This document shows, piece after piece, positions 10,035 through 21,535 of a DNA stretch of 64,000 nucleotides (position 1 is the stretch's first letter; every line of letters begins with the position of its first letter). Position numbers and translations under genes: made by a program. The notes under the pieces are model-generated. The model was given only the letters and a program-made list of their open reading frames with translations, ran no database searches and was not told the origin of the DNA. Location: NCBI GenBank assembly GCA_023690525.1, contig CM043018.1, positions 129,569,955 to 129,633,954 of the forward strand, given 5' to 3'. The stretch comes from Holotrichia oblita. Lineage: Eukaryota; Arthropoda; Insecta; Coleoptera; Scarabaeidae.

Positions 10035-13000
10035 TCATAGAGGTAACACACACAGCTTGGTTGCGGGTCTCTTCATACACACTCCTCTCACTTTCACTGT
10101 AGCTGTCCTAACAACGCCATCTGGTCCTGGATGTACTTCTTGAACCCGATCCGGTAACCACCTCAATGGAGGAAGGTTGTCCTCCTTAACGATAACCAAT
10201 TGTCCAGGGTGTATGGCTTCCTTTCCTTGTGTGTTCCATTTGGACCGCTGTTGGAGATGGTTCAAATACTCTTTGTGCCATCGTTTCCAGAAATGTTGCT
10301 TGACTTGTTCGATATGTTGCCAATATGACAATCGATTCTCTGGCAAGTGCGTTAGCTGTTCTTCCGGAAGTGCGGTAAGATTATCTCCAATTAGGAAATG
10401 GGCAGGTGTTAGAAAGGAATCGTCATTTGGATCTTCGGATAATGGGATTAAGGGTCGTGAATTAAGTATTCCTTCTATTTGAATTAGGAGTGTGTGCAAT
10501 TGCTCATAAGTTAATTTTAAATTGCCGGCCACCTTATATAAGTGCTGCTTAGTTGATTTAACACCAGCTTCCCATAGTCCCCCAAAATTGGGGCTTCTGG
10601 GTGGTATGAAATGCCAAACAATTTTATCTTGTGAGAGAGTTCTTGAAACAACTTCTCTAAATTGTTCTGATGCGAACTCTTGATATATCCGTTTAAGTTC
10701 GTTGTTTACGCCTACAAAATTGGTAGCATTATCTGAATATAGGTTTGCTGGTTTACCACGACGTGATGTAAATCTTTTGAACGCATGCAGGAACGCTTCT
10801 GAAGTTAAATCGCTCACGATTTCTATATGTATTGCCTTTGTGGCTAGACATATAAAGATAGCAACGTAAACCTTATATGCCTTTGAGTTGCGACGTTGAT
10901 GTTCTCGTATGTGAAATGGTCCACAGAAATCGATTGCGGTGTTGATAAATGGACGCGATTGTTCGATTCGACTGGCTGGTAATTCTCCCATTATATACTC
11001 GACGTTTCGTGGGTTTGCCTTAAAGCATGTAATACATTTTCGCAGAATACGTCTTGCTGTATTTCTGAGACTTAAAGGCCAGTACATGCATCGTATTGCC
11101 GCCATCGTGCCTTGTAAACCTGCGTGTAGTTGCCCTTTATGATAATATTCTATGACCAAAGTGGTGAAACTGTGATTACTGGGTAATACAATAGGATGTT
11201 TATGTGAATATGGCAAATTAGATTGTTTTAGCCGTCCTCCCAGTCTGATAAGTCCATCGACGTCCATGAATGGGGACAACGTAAGTAATTTGCTTTTTGA
11301 ATTTACTAATCCCCTCTGTCGTAATGCGCTAAGATCCAACTGAAATTGTTCTGCTTGTACCAGTTTTACCAATTGTATAGTAGTGCATTGCAATTCCGAA
11401 TGTGATAGATATCCTATGTTCAGATTTGAAGTGTTGCCTTTTACGCGAGCCCTACAGTTTTTAACAAATCGGTTGCAATAGCTGACTACTCTGATGAGAG
11501 TGGTTAGTGATGAAAATTTGGAAAATATTTCCGGAAACTGTTTGTTGTCTGATGTCAGGCACAAGGAAATGACCTTTTCTTCGGAAAGTGGATCTTCATA
11601 GGAAACATCAGTATTTGTAGAAATTTTTTGACTTCGTGTGTCTGACAACCAATCGGGTCCATGCCACCACAAGTTGCAATTAATGAGTTCTGGACACGGC
11701 GTTCCACGAGATATTATATCGGCAGGGTTCTCTTCTGAGCGAACATGAGACCATTGGTCGATAGTTGTAAGGTCATGTATTTCACTTATACGGTTGGCGA
11801 CAAATGTTTTCCATTGCCTTGTGGTGGATTTTATCCATGCTAATACTATGGTTGAATCAGACCAGTAGTATGTGTTTGAAAATTTTAGTTTTACAGAATT
11901 CAGGACCTTCTGCATTAGTTGACATAATAGAAGTGCTCCTGACAATTCTAATCTCGGTATCGTAAGTGATTTCAGGGGTGCTACCTTTGACTTTGCGCAC
12001 AAAAGATTACAAGAAATTGTACCTTGGTTAACGGCCCGAATATACACGCATGCACCGTACGCGTTTTGACTTGCATCACTAAATCCATGTAATTCTATTT
12101 CTGAGTATTGGTCTATCGAAATGATCTTTCGTGGAATTTGTAATCCTGTCACTGTTGACAATTGCTTCTTGTATTCTATGAACTGGTTGTAAAATTGATG
12201 TGGTATTGATTCGTCCCAATCAATTTTGAGTTGCCACAGCTTCTGCATCAAAATTTTACCAATGATAATTATTGGTCCCAATAGCCCTAATGGATCAAAT
12301 AACTGGCAAACAAATGAAAGAATGGAGCGTTTTGTAACATTCCCTAATGTGTCCACGCAAGGTGGTCTATAAAATAGTGTATCGGCTGCCGTATTCCACG
12401 ATAAACCTAGTGCCTTAATATTGTCAGAATCGATTGGTTTCGACGACTCGGCTGACATAGATATATTCATATTCGTAAAAAGTTCTCGATGACTGGAATG
12501 CCATTTCCTTAATTCGAAACCACCTCTCTGTAATAATAATGATGCCTCATTGATTATGGTGTTCGCTTCTTCGACAGTATCAGCACCGCTTAGCAGATCG
12601 TCCACGTAAAAATCTTGAATTAAAATCTTCGCACCGACTGGAAATTCCGCCCCCTCGTCATAAGCTAGTTGTTGTAGTGTTCGAATCGCGAGAAAAGGAG
12701 CTGCTGAGGTGCCATATGTTACGGTAGCGAGGTCAAATATTTTGATCTTTTCCTTTGGGTCGTTTCTCCAGAGAATGCGCTGATATTTTCTGTCCGATTC
12801 ATCGACTAGTATTTGTCGATACATCTTTGCAATATCCGCTGTAAGTGCAATCCGATTGGTTCGAAAACGGCAAACTATGGAAAACAAATCTTGCTGTATC
12901 GTAGGTCCAACCATTAATAAATCATTTAATGAAACCATTGTTGATGTTTTACACGAACCGTCAAATACAACACGGAGTTTTGTAGTAGTGCTATCTCTTT

Positions 13001-15128
13001 TCTCAACTGCATGGTGAGGTAAGTAGTATGAGTTTGTATTTATTTGAGCTGAAGTACATAAAGTCATATGTCCTAAATCTTCATATTCTTGCAGGAACTC
13101 GGAATATTGTTGTTTTAATTTCGGGTGCTGACTGAGCCGTTTTTCTAAGTTAAAAAACCGCTTTAATGCTGTATTGTAGGATTCACCCAATTGATTGCTT
13201 GTTTCTTTAAAAGGTAGTCTTACAATATAACGACCTTGCTCGTTTCGCTTGGTATGTGAATTGAAATGGTTTTCGCATAATACTTCCTCTGTTGTTCTGT
13301 GTTGCTTTGTTAGACATTCTTCTTGTTTCCAGAATGATGCAAGTTTGTCATCCAGTGTTTCATTGCTTACAAAATTGCAGGTGGTTTCTTGAATAGAGAC
13401 CGCTGATGCCACGGACCCAGCGATGATCCAGCCGAAATGTGTCTTTTGAAAGCATGGTTGAGTGTCAGAAGCCTTAATTTGTCCGATGCACATTAATTTC
13501 CAGAAAAGGTCGACTCCTATTAACATGTCAACTGATTTGGATTGGTGGAAATTTGGATCTGCTAGTCTAATGTTCTTAGGTATTTCAAAAACAGAAGGTT
13601 TTATACTAGTCGCCGGTAGAGCCCCCGTTATTTTTTCGATTACGAGGCATTTAATCGTTGACTTAAAACCGTTAAGTCGCGAAGAAACTTCTACTGTTAC
13701 AGATCTATTAATGTTGGTAGAAACTTGATTTATTCCTATTACCGGCATTGAGATAGTTTCTTGCTTTAAACCTAATCGATTTGCTAGGTCTTTTGTTATA
13801 AAGTTTGACTGTGATCCGCAGTCAAGCAAAACTCTACATTCGTGTGCATGCCCCTTTTTGTCATTGATTAAAATAAGAGCCGTAGACAAAAGAGTATGGA
13901 TATCTTCCGAAGGTTGAGTAGCATGATTACTGATAGTAACATTTGCATTACTAGATTCAGCGTTACTTGGTTGAGCACGGTGTAGTAACGTATGATGCCT
14001 TTTCGTACATGTTTTACAAGTGTGAGAATTTTTACATTCATATATACGATGTCCGATCTTTAAACAGTTCAAACACAGGTTTCTTGATTTGGCTTTTTCT
14101 AAACGCTCTTCTACAGATAGTTTGAGAAATGTGTCGCATTGATAAATTGAATGATTTTTTGAGCATATCGAACAAACGTTTTTAGATGATTGTGCAACAT
14201 TGGCTACCTTTGTGGGTTTTGTGGATACTGGATCACTAAATGATGTATTCGCTACAGACTCTAACGTTTGACAACGTTTATCTAGAAATTTGATGAGTTC
14301 GCTAAGTTTTGGAATGTAGGACGGTGTTGCTAAGGTACTCTCCCATTCTGTGATTGTTACGGTGTCTAACTTGCTTGTGACGTGATAGATTAACAGATCA
14401 TCCCAATTATCTACTGGTCGCTCTAACAATTTTAAGGCTTCTGTGTGAGTAAAGACTTGATTTAGCAGGTCGCTTAGACGCGAGTGATCTTGGCGCGAGA
14501 CAGCTGGTAAGTTTACAATGCCTTTGATATGTTGGTGAACTGTGTACCTTTTGTTGTCATATTTGTCCTTTAACATGTTCCACGCAATCGTGTAGCTGTT
14601 AGCAGATATTGATAACGATTGGATCATCTTAGCGGCCTTTCCTGATAAGCAGGATTTCAAGTAATGAAACTTTTGAATGTCTGGTAGTGAAGCGTCGGCA
14701 TTAATTAACGAATCGAACGTGTCATAGAATGGTCGCCATTCTTCATATAAACCCGAGAAGGAAGGAAGTTTGATATCTGGCAACCGAGATTTATCTTTAA
14801 TGCTAGGTGGTGAATCGTATTTAGTATCGTTTTTTGATGGTTTGGATTCTAACTTATCTATTTCTTGTTGCAGGCGATTAAGGATATCAGAACAATGCAA
14901 TTCAAAAGTATCGTATTCTTGCCCTGGATCTTCGGTTTCCTCCATCGCTTCGATTTGGCATTGAATTTCAAAAAATTCGTCTTGTGATTTGGTTATTTTG
15001 AGATGCCGTCACTTCACAATATCTATGTTAATATTATCTTTATTTGCTTCTAAGTAGTTTTCTGTTTTAGTATTATAAGCTTTATGGGCAGCTCTTTTTG
15101 CTTTAAGTGTTTTTAATTCGGCAGTCAT
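10035..15128 (-). CDS. BEL/Pao gag-pol polyprotein, one in-frame TGA
   Basis: The gag start is best placed at the ATG at 15128 (MTAELKTLKAKRAAH, typical of BEL gag N-termini). After 39 codons the frame meets TGA at 15009-15011, then continues open through the ATG at 14945 for 1636 codons. Domains, numbered from 14945: DUF1759-type gag (about 55-200); zinc knuckles (CSICSKNH..., CLNCLKIGHRIYEC at about 290-303); aspartic protease (LLDCGSQSNF, about 375); reverse transcriptase (RVVFDGS, YVDD at about 778); Pao-type RNase H; integrase zinc site (HAGLQGT...CITC) and DDE core (AIDFCGPF about 1337, YSDNATNF about 1404, GGLWEAGVKS about 1459); DUF5641-like C-terminus (YWQHIEQVKQHFWKRW, LPPLRWLPDRV). 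No other stop interrupts it. Apart from the TGA the copy looks coding-competent. Confidence 0.93.
15009..15011 (-). other. in-frame TGA inside BEL gag
   Basis: TGA separates the first 39 gag codons from the rest in the same frame. With LTRs almost identical it is either a fresh nonsense change in this copy or a readthrough site. Translation could also start at the ATG at 14945, which would leave out the N-terminal 60 residues. Confidence 0.85.
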
Positions 15129-15239
15129 ACTCGCAATTGCACGGGTAAAAGAATAAGGAAGAACTGATTGGAGACTTACCGTTTGTTTTGTTCTTGTCTG
15201 TTGAATTCCCAGTAGTTGCTTCTGGAGAGTAGTCACTAG

Positions 15240-15259
15240 AAATCCGGCTCGAAGGACCA
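15240..15259 (-). promoter_or_regulatory. BEL primer-binding site, tRNA-Tyr
   Basis: On the plus strand AATCCGGCTCGAAGGACCA ends four bases before the 5' LTR. By recall it equals the 3' end plus CCA of animal tRNA-Tyr, so the minus-strand RNA would pair with that tRNA. Confidence 0.85.
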
Positions 15260-15263
15260 AAAA

Positions 15264-15937
15264 TGTTTGGGTCAAACAGCACCTTGATCAATTGTTGAAA
15301 TGATAATGAACACTGCACTGTACCCCGTGACTCGCCACCCACGGTTTGTAAGGCCGTATAGGTAAAATTGATTCTTGATCGGCGACAGTTAGTAAAAAAG
15401 AAAACTAAATCTTAACTTAATTCACTCGTATATTTACATACAAAAAAAAACAAAACATAAAACGGCAACATGAATTACAATGTATGATTGAGAACTGAAA
15501 TGGTCAATTGTTGTATCAGAACTGCCCTCGCAGTGAATTTGGTTCGGTTTATATACGTAAAAGTCATATTAAGAACACAAAGAAAAGTATGACGACATAA
15601 CAAATAAGGAATTCTGAAGGAGTACAATAATAAGTTTTATTTCCTAATTGTAGGTAAATATGTTAAATGTGTATTCATAGAAGAAAAGTTATTAAGACAT
15701 TGAAGCAGAATGCAAATGTAAATAGTAAGATAAAGCATTTAGAGATAATCAACTACTTACTAAATTGAATAACCGAAGTGAACACTTAAAATTACATTAG
15801 CCAAACTAAGAATATGAAATGAAATAAAGAGACTGAATACAATTGAGAACGGATTAATCTAAACATATAAACTACATATACGTACATAACATTGTATGGA
15901 AAATATTAATAAAATTGAAGGCACATGAGCCTGAACA
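15264..15937 (-). repeat. BEL/Pao 5' LTR (right copy)
   Basis: A 674-bp direct repeat of 2940-3613 with the same TG...CA ends, followed by the TSD atgta. It holds the promoter for leftward transcription of the element. Confidence 0.95.
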
Positions 15938-15942
15938 ATGTA

Positions 15943-16520
15943 CTTTTACTATGTTCGTATTAGAATGTATATACCTATACTTACTTGAGTGAAATTAATC
16001 TAAGCTCCAAACAAAAATAATACATATGTAGGTATACACGTAGCGTTTTTCTTGCTGGTAATAATTGTATTTATATGAGTAAGCTCGTAATTGAACCGCT
16101 TTCAATCGATTCGTCATTGAGTGTGTTGTCGATTGTCGATCAACTTGAAAAGCAATACGCATATAAGGGGATTAATATATAACGATTCTCTCGGGAATCG
16201 AATTTAATTGCTGTATATCATTTAATATAGCAATTGAGTCATCAATTACGTAGCTTTATATTTTCGATTCTTGTTAATATTCACAGCTTCAAAACACCTG
16301 CATAGCTCAAAGGTACAATTTCTACGAAGCCTATCATATGAATGCAATTTTTCCGAAGTTTGTTGATTTATGAAGTCAAGGCACATACCGGATAGGTAAT
16401 CATGTAGTAACCGAAGCCGTACATTAAATCTAAAAAAGGTAGGCCACCCAAAATGACAATAATAAAGTCGTTAATGTTTTTCAGGCAGAAAGGTATATCT
16501 TAAGACATATAGCCGTACTC
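15943..16520. other. AT-rich sequence, nothing recognised
   Basis: Sequence right of the BEL target duplication. A short imperfect palindrome (cgattctctcgggaatcg, about 16182-16199) is the only structure noticed. Confidence 0.4.
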
Positions 16521-16529
16521 ATGTATAGC

Positions 16530-17085
16530 TTACAATCCCCTTTATTCTTTTTATTTCAAGACGATCATTCTCACTCACTTCGCTCTCGGTATCGTGAAAC
16601 TCTAAATGGTGAATGTTCAGTTCAATGCTTCGCTCTCCTAAACACTCTTCTGGACGACCCGACAAACTGGCCCGCGGCATTACCACATCCGGGCACATGT
16701 TTTTGCTCCATTCCGACGGTCAACTGTCATCTCTCTTCACTCCTACCATCATCGCGTTCCGCACGCCGTTGTTCGTGTGTTTCTATACTGGTTTCTCCTA
16801 CCGCGTTCATGCCCGGCAGACGACCGATGTGTTTTTCTATCGTGCTCGGTTGTTGTCTCTAGTGCCTTTTTTCTGCCATTCGCTACGCTTATGTTATTGT
16901 TTTTGCTGTTGTTGTTGGTGTTGTATTATGAACGAGTTAGTAGTAGCAAGCGCAGATACAACCTACGACCTAGTTCGCGCCGTATACTATTAATTAGTCT
17001 TTTCTCTTGTTTTATTCGTTGTACAGTAAATAAATTGTATGTTATTTCGTTTGATAAAATAAACACATCACAATAATTGAATATA
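16530..17085 (+). other. GC-richer block, possible LTR or terminal exon
   Basis: About 450 bp are clearly less AT-rich than the surroundings, with all three forward frames open over long stretches. This suggests a distinct origin but gives no reliable protein. One frame ends with SSSKRRYNLRPSSRR; a YNLRP-type basic motif is common at the C-terminus of arthropod LTR-element polyproteins. AT-rich DNA containing aataaa/aataaac strings follows (about 17028-17063), as at a polyadenylation site. A solo LTR carrying the tail of a pol frame, or the last exon of an unknown transcript, are both possible. I could not find matching terminal repeats. Confidence 0.3.
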
Positions 17086-17770
17086 CACGGCACACAAGGC
17101 ATGGAGTATTATGGTACGATATTATCATACAGCATTTTTTTATGAGGAACATGTTAATAATTTCATCAAGTTTACCCATCGAAAATATAAAACCGAATCT
17201 GAAAAGGAGATACGTCCTAATATAAATTTCTTGTATATTCTTCTAAATTCCAAAATATTCTCGCGAATACTGGAATTACTCTCTGCTCACTGCAGTGAAT
17301 ATAATAGTTCTAACTTTGTTGTATTGCTCATTTATAGTAAGCAGTTGTCATTATAACCACATGTGCATGGACACTTTACCGTGAGAATAAAATAACTAAC
17401 TGCATTGTAATCAAAAATTCTGAACTTTTCTCTGTCAATATAATACCACCGCATGACTGAAGCAAACGATACCGTAATAACTCCTGTGGTTAATGTGATT
17501 TTGGATTATGGATATGGTTTTCTTCGAATTATTTATTCTACCCAGTATTTCCATGATATTAATTACAGATTCCTCTACTTAGTTATCTTCCGCAAACAAC
17601 AGACATCACACGTACTGTTCCAGCTATACCTTAAAGTATTCGTTGAAGCATTAACCAAAAATGATACTGTGAGTCTGTAGAATTTGTCCCTTGTGTATAG
17701 TCCCCTATTTTGCTACATATTCTGGTAGCCGACAAAGCTATTAAGATTTTTTAGAGCATTATTATCCAAT

Positions 17771-18490
17771 ACCGTGCCATCGAATTAGGACCACTCGAAA
17801 GTTTCCTAATTTTTATAATGCAATTTTATAAGAGCTTTTGTATAGTAAAAATTTCGTATTTACAATTATGTAAATACATTTCTAGTTACTACATTGGTAA
17901 TTCTCATTCGACAGAAACATAATATCAGTTGACTTTTTCTTAGAATTTCCCTTATTAATAACTGGTATCGTTAAAACTAAATAGCGGGAGATTATGCCAT
18001 GGGGTTTTCTACCTGTTCTGAATTAGTTGTCGATGTGAAATTCTGCGAGTAACATGTTAGTAATATTATCATTCTGTTTTGTTGCGGGTTTTGTGTAAAT
18101 AGTTCGTATTTTTAGTTTTTTGATTATTGTTAAATTGTTTCAATCTCTTTTGATCATTCGTGCAAATGTGAAAGCGTAAAGGCATGTCTTGTGAAATGAG
18201 AGCAAGAACACAAGCTCTCTTAGAATTAGGGTTGTATTCTCATCGCCAAATTACTGCGAAAGAAGAGTTGTCCAATTAAACAGTCGATAGAGTGGCTAAA
18301 TCTATTTCCGAAGACTTACCATCCACATTAACCGGCGCGATTGGATCTCGTGGTATCCGTACAACAAATACACGTGAAGATAGATTCGCAATTTCCAAAG
18401 CTCTTGAAAATACGAGTAGATAAATATCAGTTAAAGAGCTTAAAAAAATCTTAAGCAAAGCAACATTTAAGCATCGGAACGTACTGTTAT
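17771..18490 (+). mobile_element. Tc1-family A, copy 1 (5' part or deletion derivative)
   Basis: Begins with accgtgccatcgaattagga, matching the terminal repeat of copy 3 (54422) and, inverted, the right end of copy 2 (23836). The bases from 18172 encode the N-terminal helix-turn-helix region of the same transposase as copy 3 (KRKGMSCEMRARTQALLELG, SHRQITAKEE, SENLPSTLTG-like), with stops (for example a TAA replacing Gln near 18278). Similarity stops near 18482, just before a gtactgtta string that resembles a terminal repeat end, so this may be an internally deleted copy. Confidence 0.7.
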
Positions 18491-18689
18491 GTGACTTTAT
18501 ACATCTACATAACATATGTTTTATCATTTCAATTTTCTGTGCATTATCATGGTATCTGCAATTTATTTATTTTGTTATTTAATTATAATTCAAAACTACT
18601 ATTTGGTATAAAAATTAATTTGAAAACATTTGAGTTTATCATGGAAATATAATTTATCATTTAGAAATCTTATACATTAAAAAAAATTA

Positions 18690-18801
18690 TTATAATCGTT
18701 ATAAACGATTGAGCGCTATCGCCAATCACTTTCTCGGGTAAATTCGGGTGTCCTATACGACGGCATGTAGAATTCAGATTTGATGTCCTATATATGTATA
18801 T
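18690..18801 (+). repeat. dispersed repeat R, left fragment
   Basis: Resembles 39430-39540 (gattgagcgctatcgcc versus gattaagcggtagagtc; ttctcggNNNaattcgggNg; tatatatgtatata). The repeat continues at 21536 after the MITE and solo LTR. The copy at 39430 is uninterrupted and acts as an empty-site reference. Confidence 0.6.
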
Positions 18802-19051
18802 ACAGTGCGTTCATAAAGTAACGCATAAATTAATTTAGCTAAATAAACACGAATATTAGAAATTCCCGAAACAGGCCGATTTCTGATTTCAATTTACTGT
18901 TTTTTCAAATTATAATCAAGTTTACAGGGTGATCCACCTTCGTGTGATGACGTCATTACCATTTTTTTAATAGAATACTCCATTTTTTTCCATTTCCGGA
19001 TTTCCCTTGATGAGCTGATTCCAAAAATGTATATGTTGCTTCAGATTGATA

Positions 19052-20528
19052 CAGGGTGGGCAAAAATACAAAAATTTTTCATGATAATTGTTTATGGAAA
19101 GGTAGGTATTACGTTACTGAATGTAAAAAACAAATGAAACGAAATTACGTAGTTATGCAATTACTACGATACACTACCAAAAACAAACAAAAGAAAATTT
19201 AAATTAAATGTTGAAATTGTTCTCCATTGACCGCTAGACAATGATAGAACCGGGGATTACATTCTCTCCCTACATACACTCTAACATTCTGTAGTATAGC
19301 AGGCGTTATGTTCTGCATTTCTTCCCTTATTCGGTCTTTTAGCTGACGGATATTTTCAGGTCTGTTAGTGTAGACTATAGATTTTAACTAACCCCATAAA
19401 AAGAAGTCTAATGGGCTCAGATCAGGTGATCTAGCGGGCCATTCCACTGTTCCCCTATTTATTTGTATTTGAATATTAGGAAAAAGTTGGATCAGCTCTG
19501 GAATTAATTTATTTTGTGGGAAATCCAGATATAATGCTGCTGTTAAATGTTCGGCAAAAAAATTTGGACCAATAATTGTATTTCTCACAATACCAGCCCT
19601 TATGTTGATTTTTTGTGGACCGCGCGTATGGCATTCTTGCATCCAGTGTGGATTTTCATCAGACCAATAACGGGTGTTTTGTCGGTTAACATGCCCATTC
19701 AGATAAAACGTTGCTTCGTCCAAAAATAAAACGTTATCAATGAAATTTTTGTTTTGGCTTATCATATATTCGCAGAATTCAGTTCTTTGGTCAAAGTCGT
19801 CTTCAGCTAATTCATGGATAAGTCGTAGTTTATAAGGATGGTATTTCACCTTTTTAAAAATGTTTGATACTGCAAACTTTCCAATATCAAAATCCCTAGG
19901 TAATCCTCGCACGGTGCAGTGTGGATTTTCTACTGCCGACAAAATTATGTCTTGTTGAATATTTTCATTAATTTTTGGTCTACCTTGCTTTACTGCATCC
20001 CTCACATGTCCTAATTACCTGTATTTTCGCTCTATTCTGCTTACCGTAGATTCTGAAATAGGTTCACGATCTAGGTGCATTTCATGAAATAATCTGCATA
20101 CCTCTTATTGAGTCCGCATCCTGTCGCCAACACCAATCATCATTAAAATTTCAATCCTCTCGCTTTCGGTTAAAGAAATTTTGTAAAAAAAAGTTACAAA
20201 ATATGATAGGATAAGTTGCTTAGATAATTTTCACGTAAACACTTCTTTTTGAAGCGTTAATAATACAGAAATGTACTTTAATGTTTCTGGCAGTTTTTAA
20301 CGTCAAATGAAAAAAAAAATGAAAAAAAAACTTACAAACAATAAAAATATACTGTTTGGATCACTAATAAAGTATGTTACATACAGTGTTAAAAATTATA
20401 CGTGGTGTTCTTTAATAGTTTAGCAAAGTAGTTGTAGAACAATACATAATTTCATTTAATGTGTGTATTACGTTTATTCTTTATTATTTTGTAAGTAAAT
20501 TGAAATTTCTGCATTTTTGCCCACCCTG
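19052..20528 (-). mobile_element. mariner-like element inside the MITE centre
   Basis: Terminal inverted repeats start CAGGGTGGGCAAAAAT and extend about 26 bp before diverging. TA flanks it at 19050-19051 and 20529-20530. It carries a decayed transposase on the minus strand. Length is 1477 bp, normal for mariner-type elements allowing for one internal deletion. Confidence 0.85.
19199..20190 (-). pseudogene. mariner-like transposase, broken
   Basis: Reading leftward from about 20190: an N-terminal helix-turn-helix region (LTESERIEILMMIGVGD, STVSRIERKYR), then GRPKINENIQQD, the first catalytic Asp in VLFLDEATFYLNGHVN, GIVRNTIIGPNFF, and the third acidic motif ARSPDLSPLDFFLWG, ending near 19201 with VNGEQFQHLI. 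This is the insect group whose relatives read NGHVN and SPLDFFLWGYLK. Damage: two in-frame stops before 19980, a stop right after FFLWG at about 19388, and a deletion removing the QQDGAPPH-type segment with the second catalytic Asp (between FPNIQ and INRGTVEW). It cannot be catalytic. Confidence 0.88.
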
Positions 20529-20814
20529 TATCAATCTGAAGCAACGTGTAACGTGTTATACATTTTTGGAATCAGCTCATCAAAGGAAATCCGGAAATTG
20601 AAAAAAAATGGGGTGTTCTATTAAAAAAAATGGTGATGACGTCATCACACGAAGGTGGATTGCCCTGTATATTAGATTATAATTTAAAAAAACAGTAAAT
20701 TAAAATCAAAAATCGACCTGTTTCGTGAATTTCTAATATTAGTGTTTATTGTGCTAATAATGAATTTATGCATTACTTTATGGACGCACTGTATATATGT
20801 ATATATATATATAT

Positions 20815-21534
20815 TGTTCTGTCACTAACGACAGAAATGAAAGAATGAAATTATTAACACATATAATATTAATAAAATTGTACAAAAGTCTCAAAATTAT
20901 CCCACCCTCTTTTCTTACCTTGCTAATTATGTGTGTGTGTGTGTGCGTGTATATGTAGTTATTCTAATCCTCTTCAATCTTCCCTTTAAGTTCGCTCGTC
21001 CTGATAAATTTTCCTCTGTTCTTTCTTCCTTTTTTGTACTCTGTCACCCACTTATCACTTGTAGCGTTATTGCATAAATATCAAATCGTTTGGTAATTAT
21101 TTTTATGTGTTTTTATTTTAAATTCAAATTTTCGATGACTGTTTACCTTCTGTCAAAACAAATCTGTTTACATCCACCTGCTGCCGCTCTGAACTACCAA
21201 AACTGCCGTTACGTCATTCCCCACTAGATTTTCTAATTTATTGTACGATGTATTTTTAATTTAGAAATTGATGTCTAATCGGGTCGTGTTGTGTCATGTA
21301 TGTGTTTGTATGTGTATGTTACATTAAATTTTGAATTTTTCTCTCAAATAAAAAATTACTATTATTATATTTGTGTTTTTCTTTTTCCACTCCCTCTATC
21401 GCTGTTCTAAGATTTTTTTTTTCTTATAAACAATTAACGTAAACAATAAGTTATATACCATCATTACTAAACATTGCAAAAATTAATTAAATCATAATTA
21501 ATCAAATTAAAACTCTTTAAATATCATATAACAT
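20815..21534 (-). repeat. solo LTR of the gypsy family
   Basis: Homologous end to end with the LTRs at 3684 and 9287 (starts tgttctgtcactaacgac; ends near atatcatataacat), but with many substitutions and small indels, so it is much older. No internal gypsy sequence adjoins it. AT-repeat DNA (atat) flanks both ends, consistent with the 4-bp TSD of the full-length copy. It lies about 20 bp right of the palindromic MITE, inside repeat R. Confidence 0.9.
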
Positions 21535-21535
21535 T

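Larger units (their letters stand above)
2940..15937 (-). mobile_element. BEL/Pao LTR retrotransposon (with a gypsy nested in it)
   Basis: Complete element read on the minus strand: 5' LTR 15264-15937, primer site 15240-15259, gag-pol about 15128-10035, 3' LTR 2940-3613. The flanks carry the 5-bp duplication atgta (2935-2939 and 15938-15942), as expected for BEL/Pao. The two LTRs are both 674 bp and by eye differ at one position (gag/aag near 3075 versus the matching place near 15399), which implies a very recent insertion. The Ty3/gypsy element 3684-10007 interrupts the 3' untranslated part. Without it the element would be about 6.7 kb, a normal BEL size. There is no env-like frame. Confidence 0.95.
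18803..20791. mobile_element. palindromic MITE (long inverted arms) with a mariner at its centre
   Basis: Left arm 18803-19049 and right arm 20531-20791 are near-perfect inverted copies, starting CAGTGCGTTCATAAAGTAA and reading inward to gttgcttcagattga. TA dinucleotides flank the whole element (18801-18802 and 20792-20793). Without the inner mariner the arms would meet at one TA, so the parent is an almost spacerless foldback MITE of about 510 bp. The arms contain gatgacgtcat and share no coding capacity. Confidence 0.85.

Noticed and set aside
16521..16862. 113-codon frame as a protein-coding gene
   Set aside because: All three forward frames are open in this GC-richer block and none shows a domain or a consistent coding pattern.
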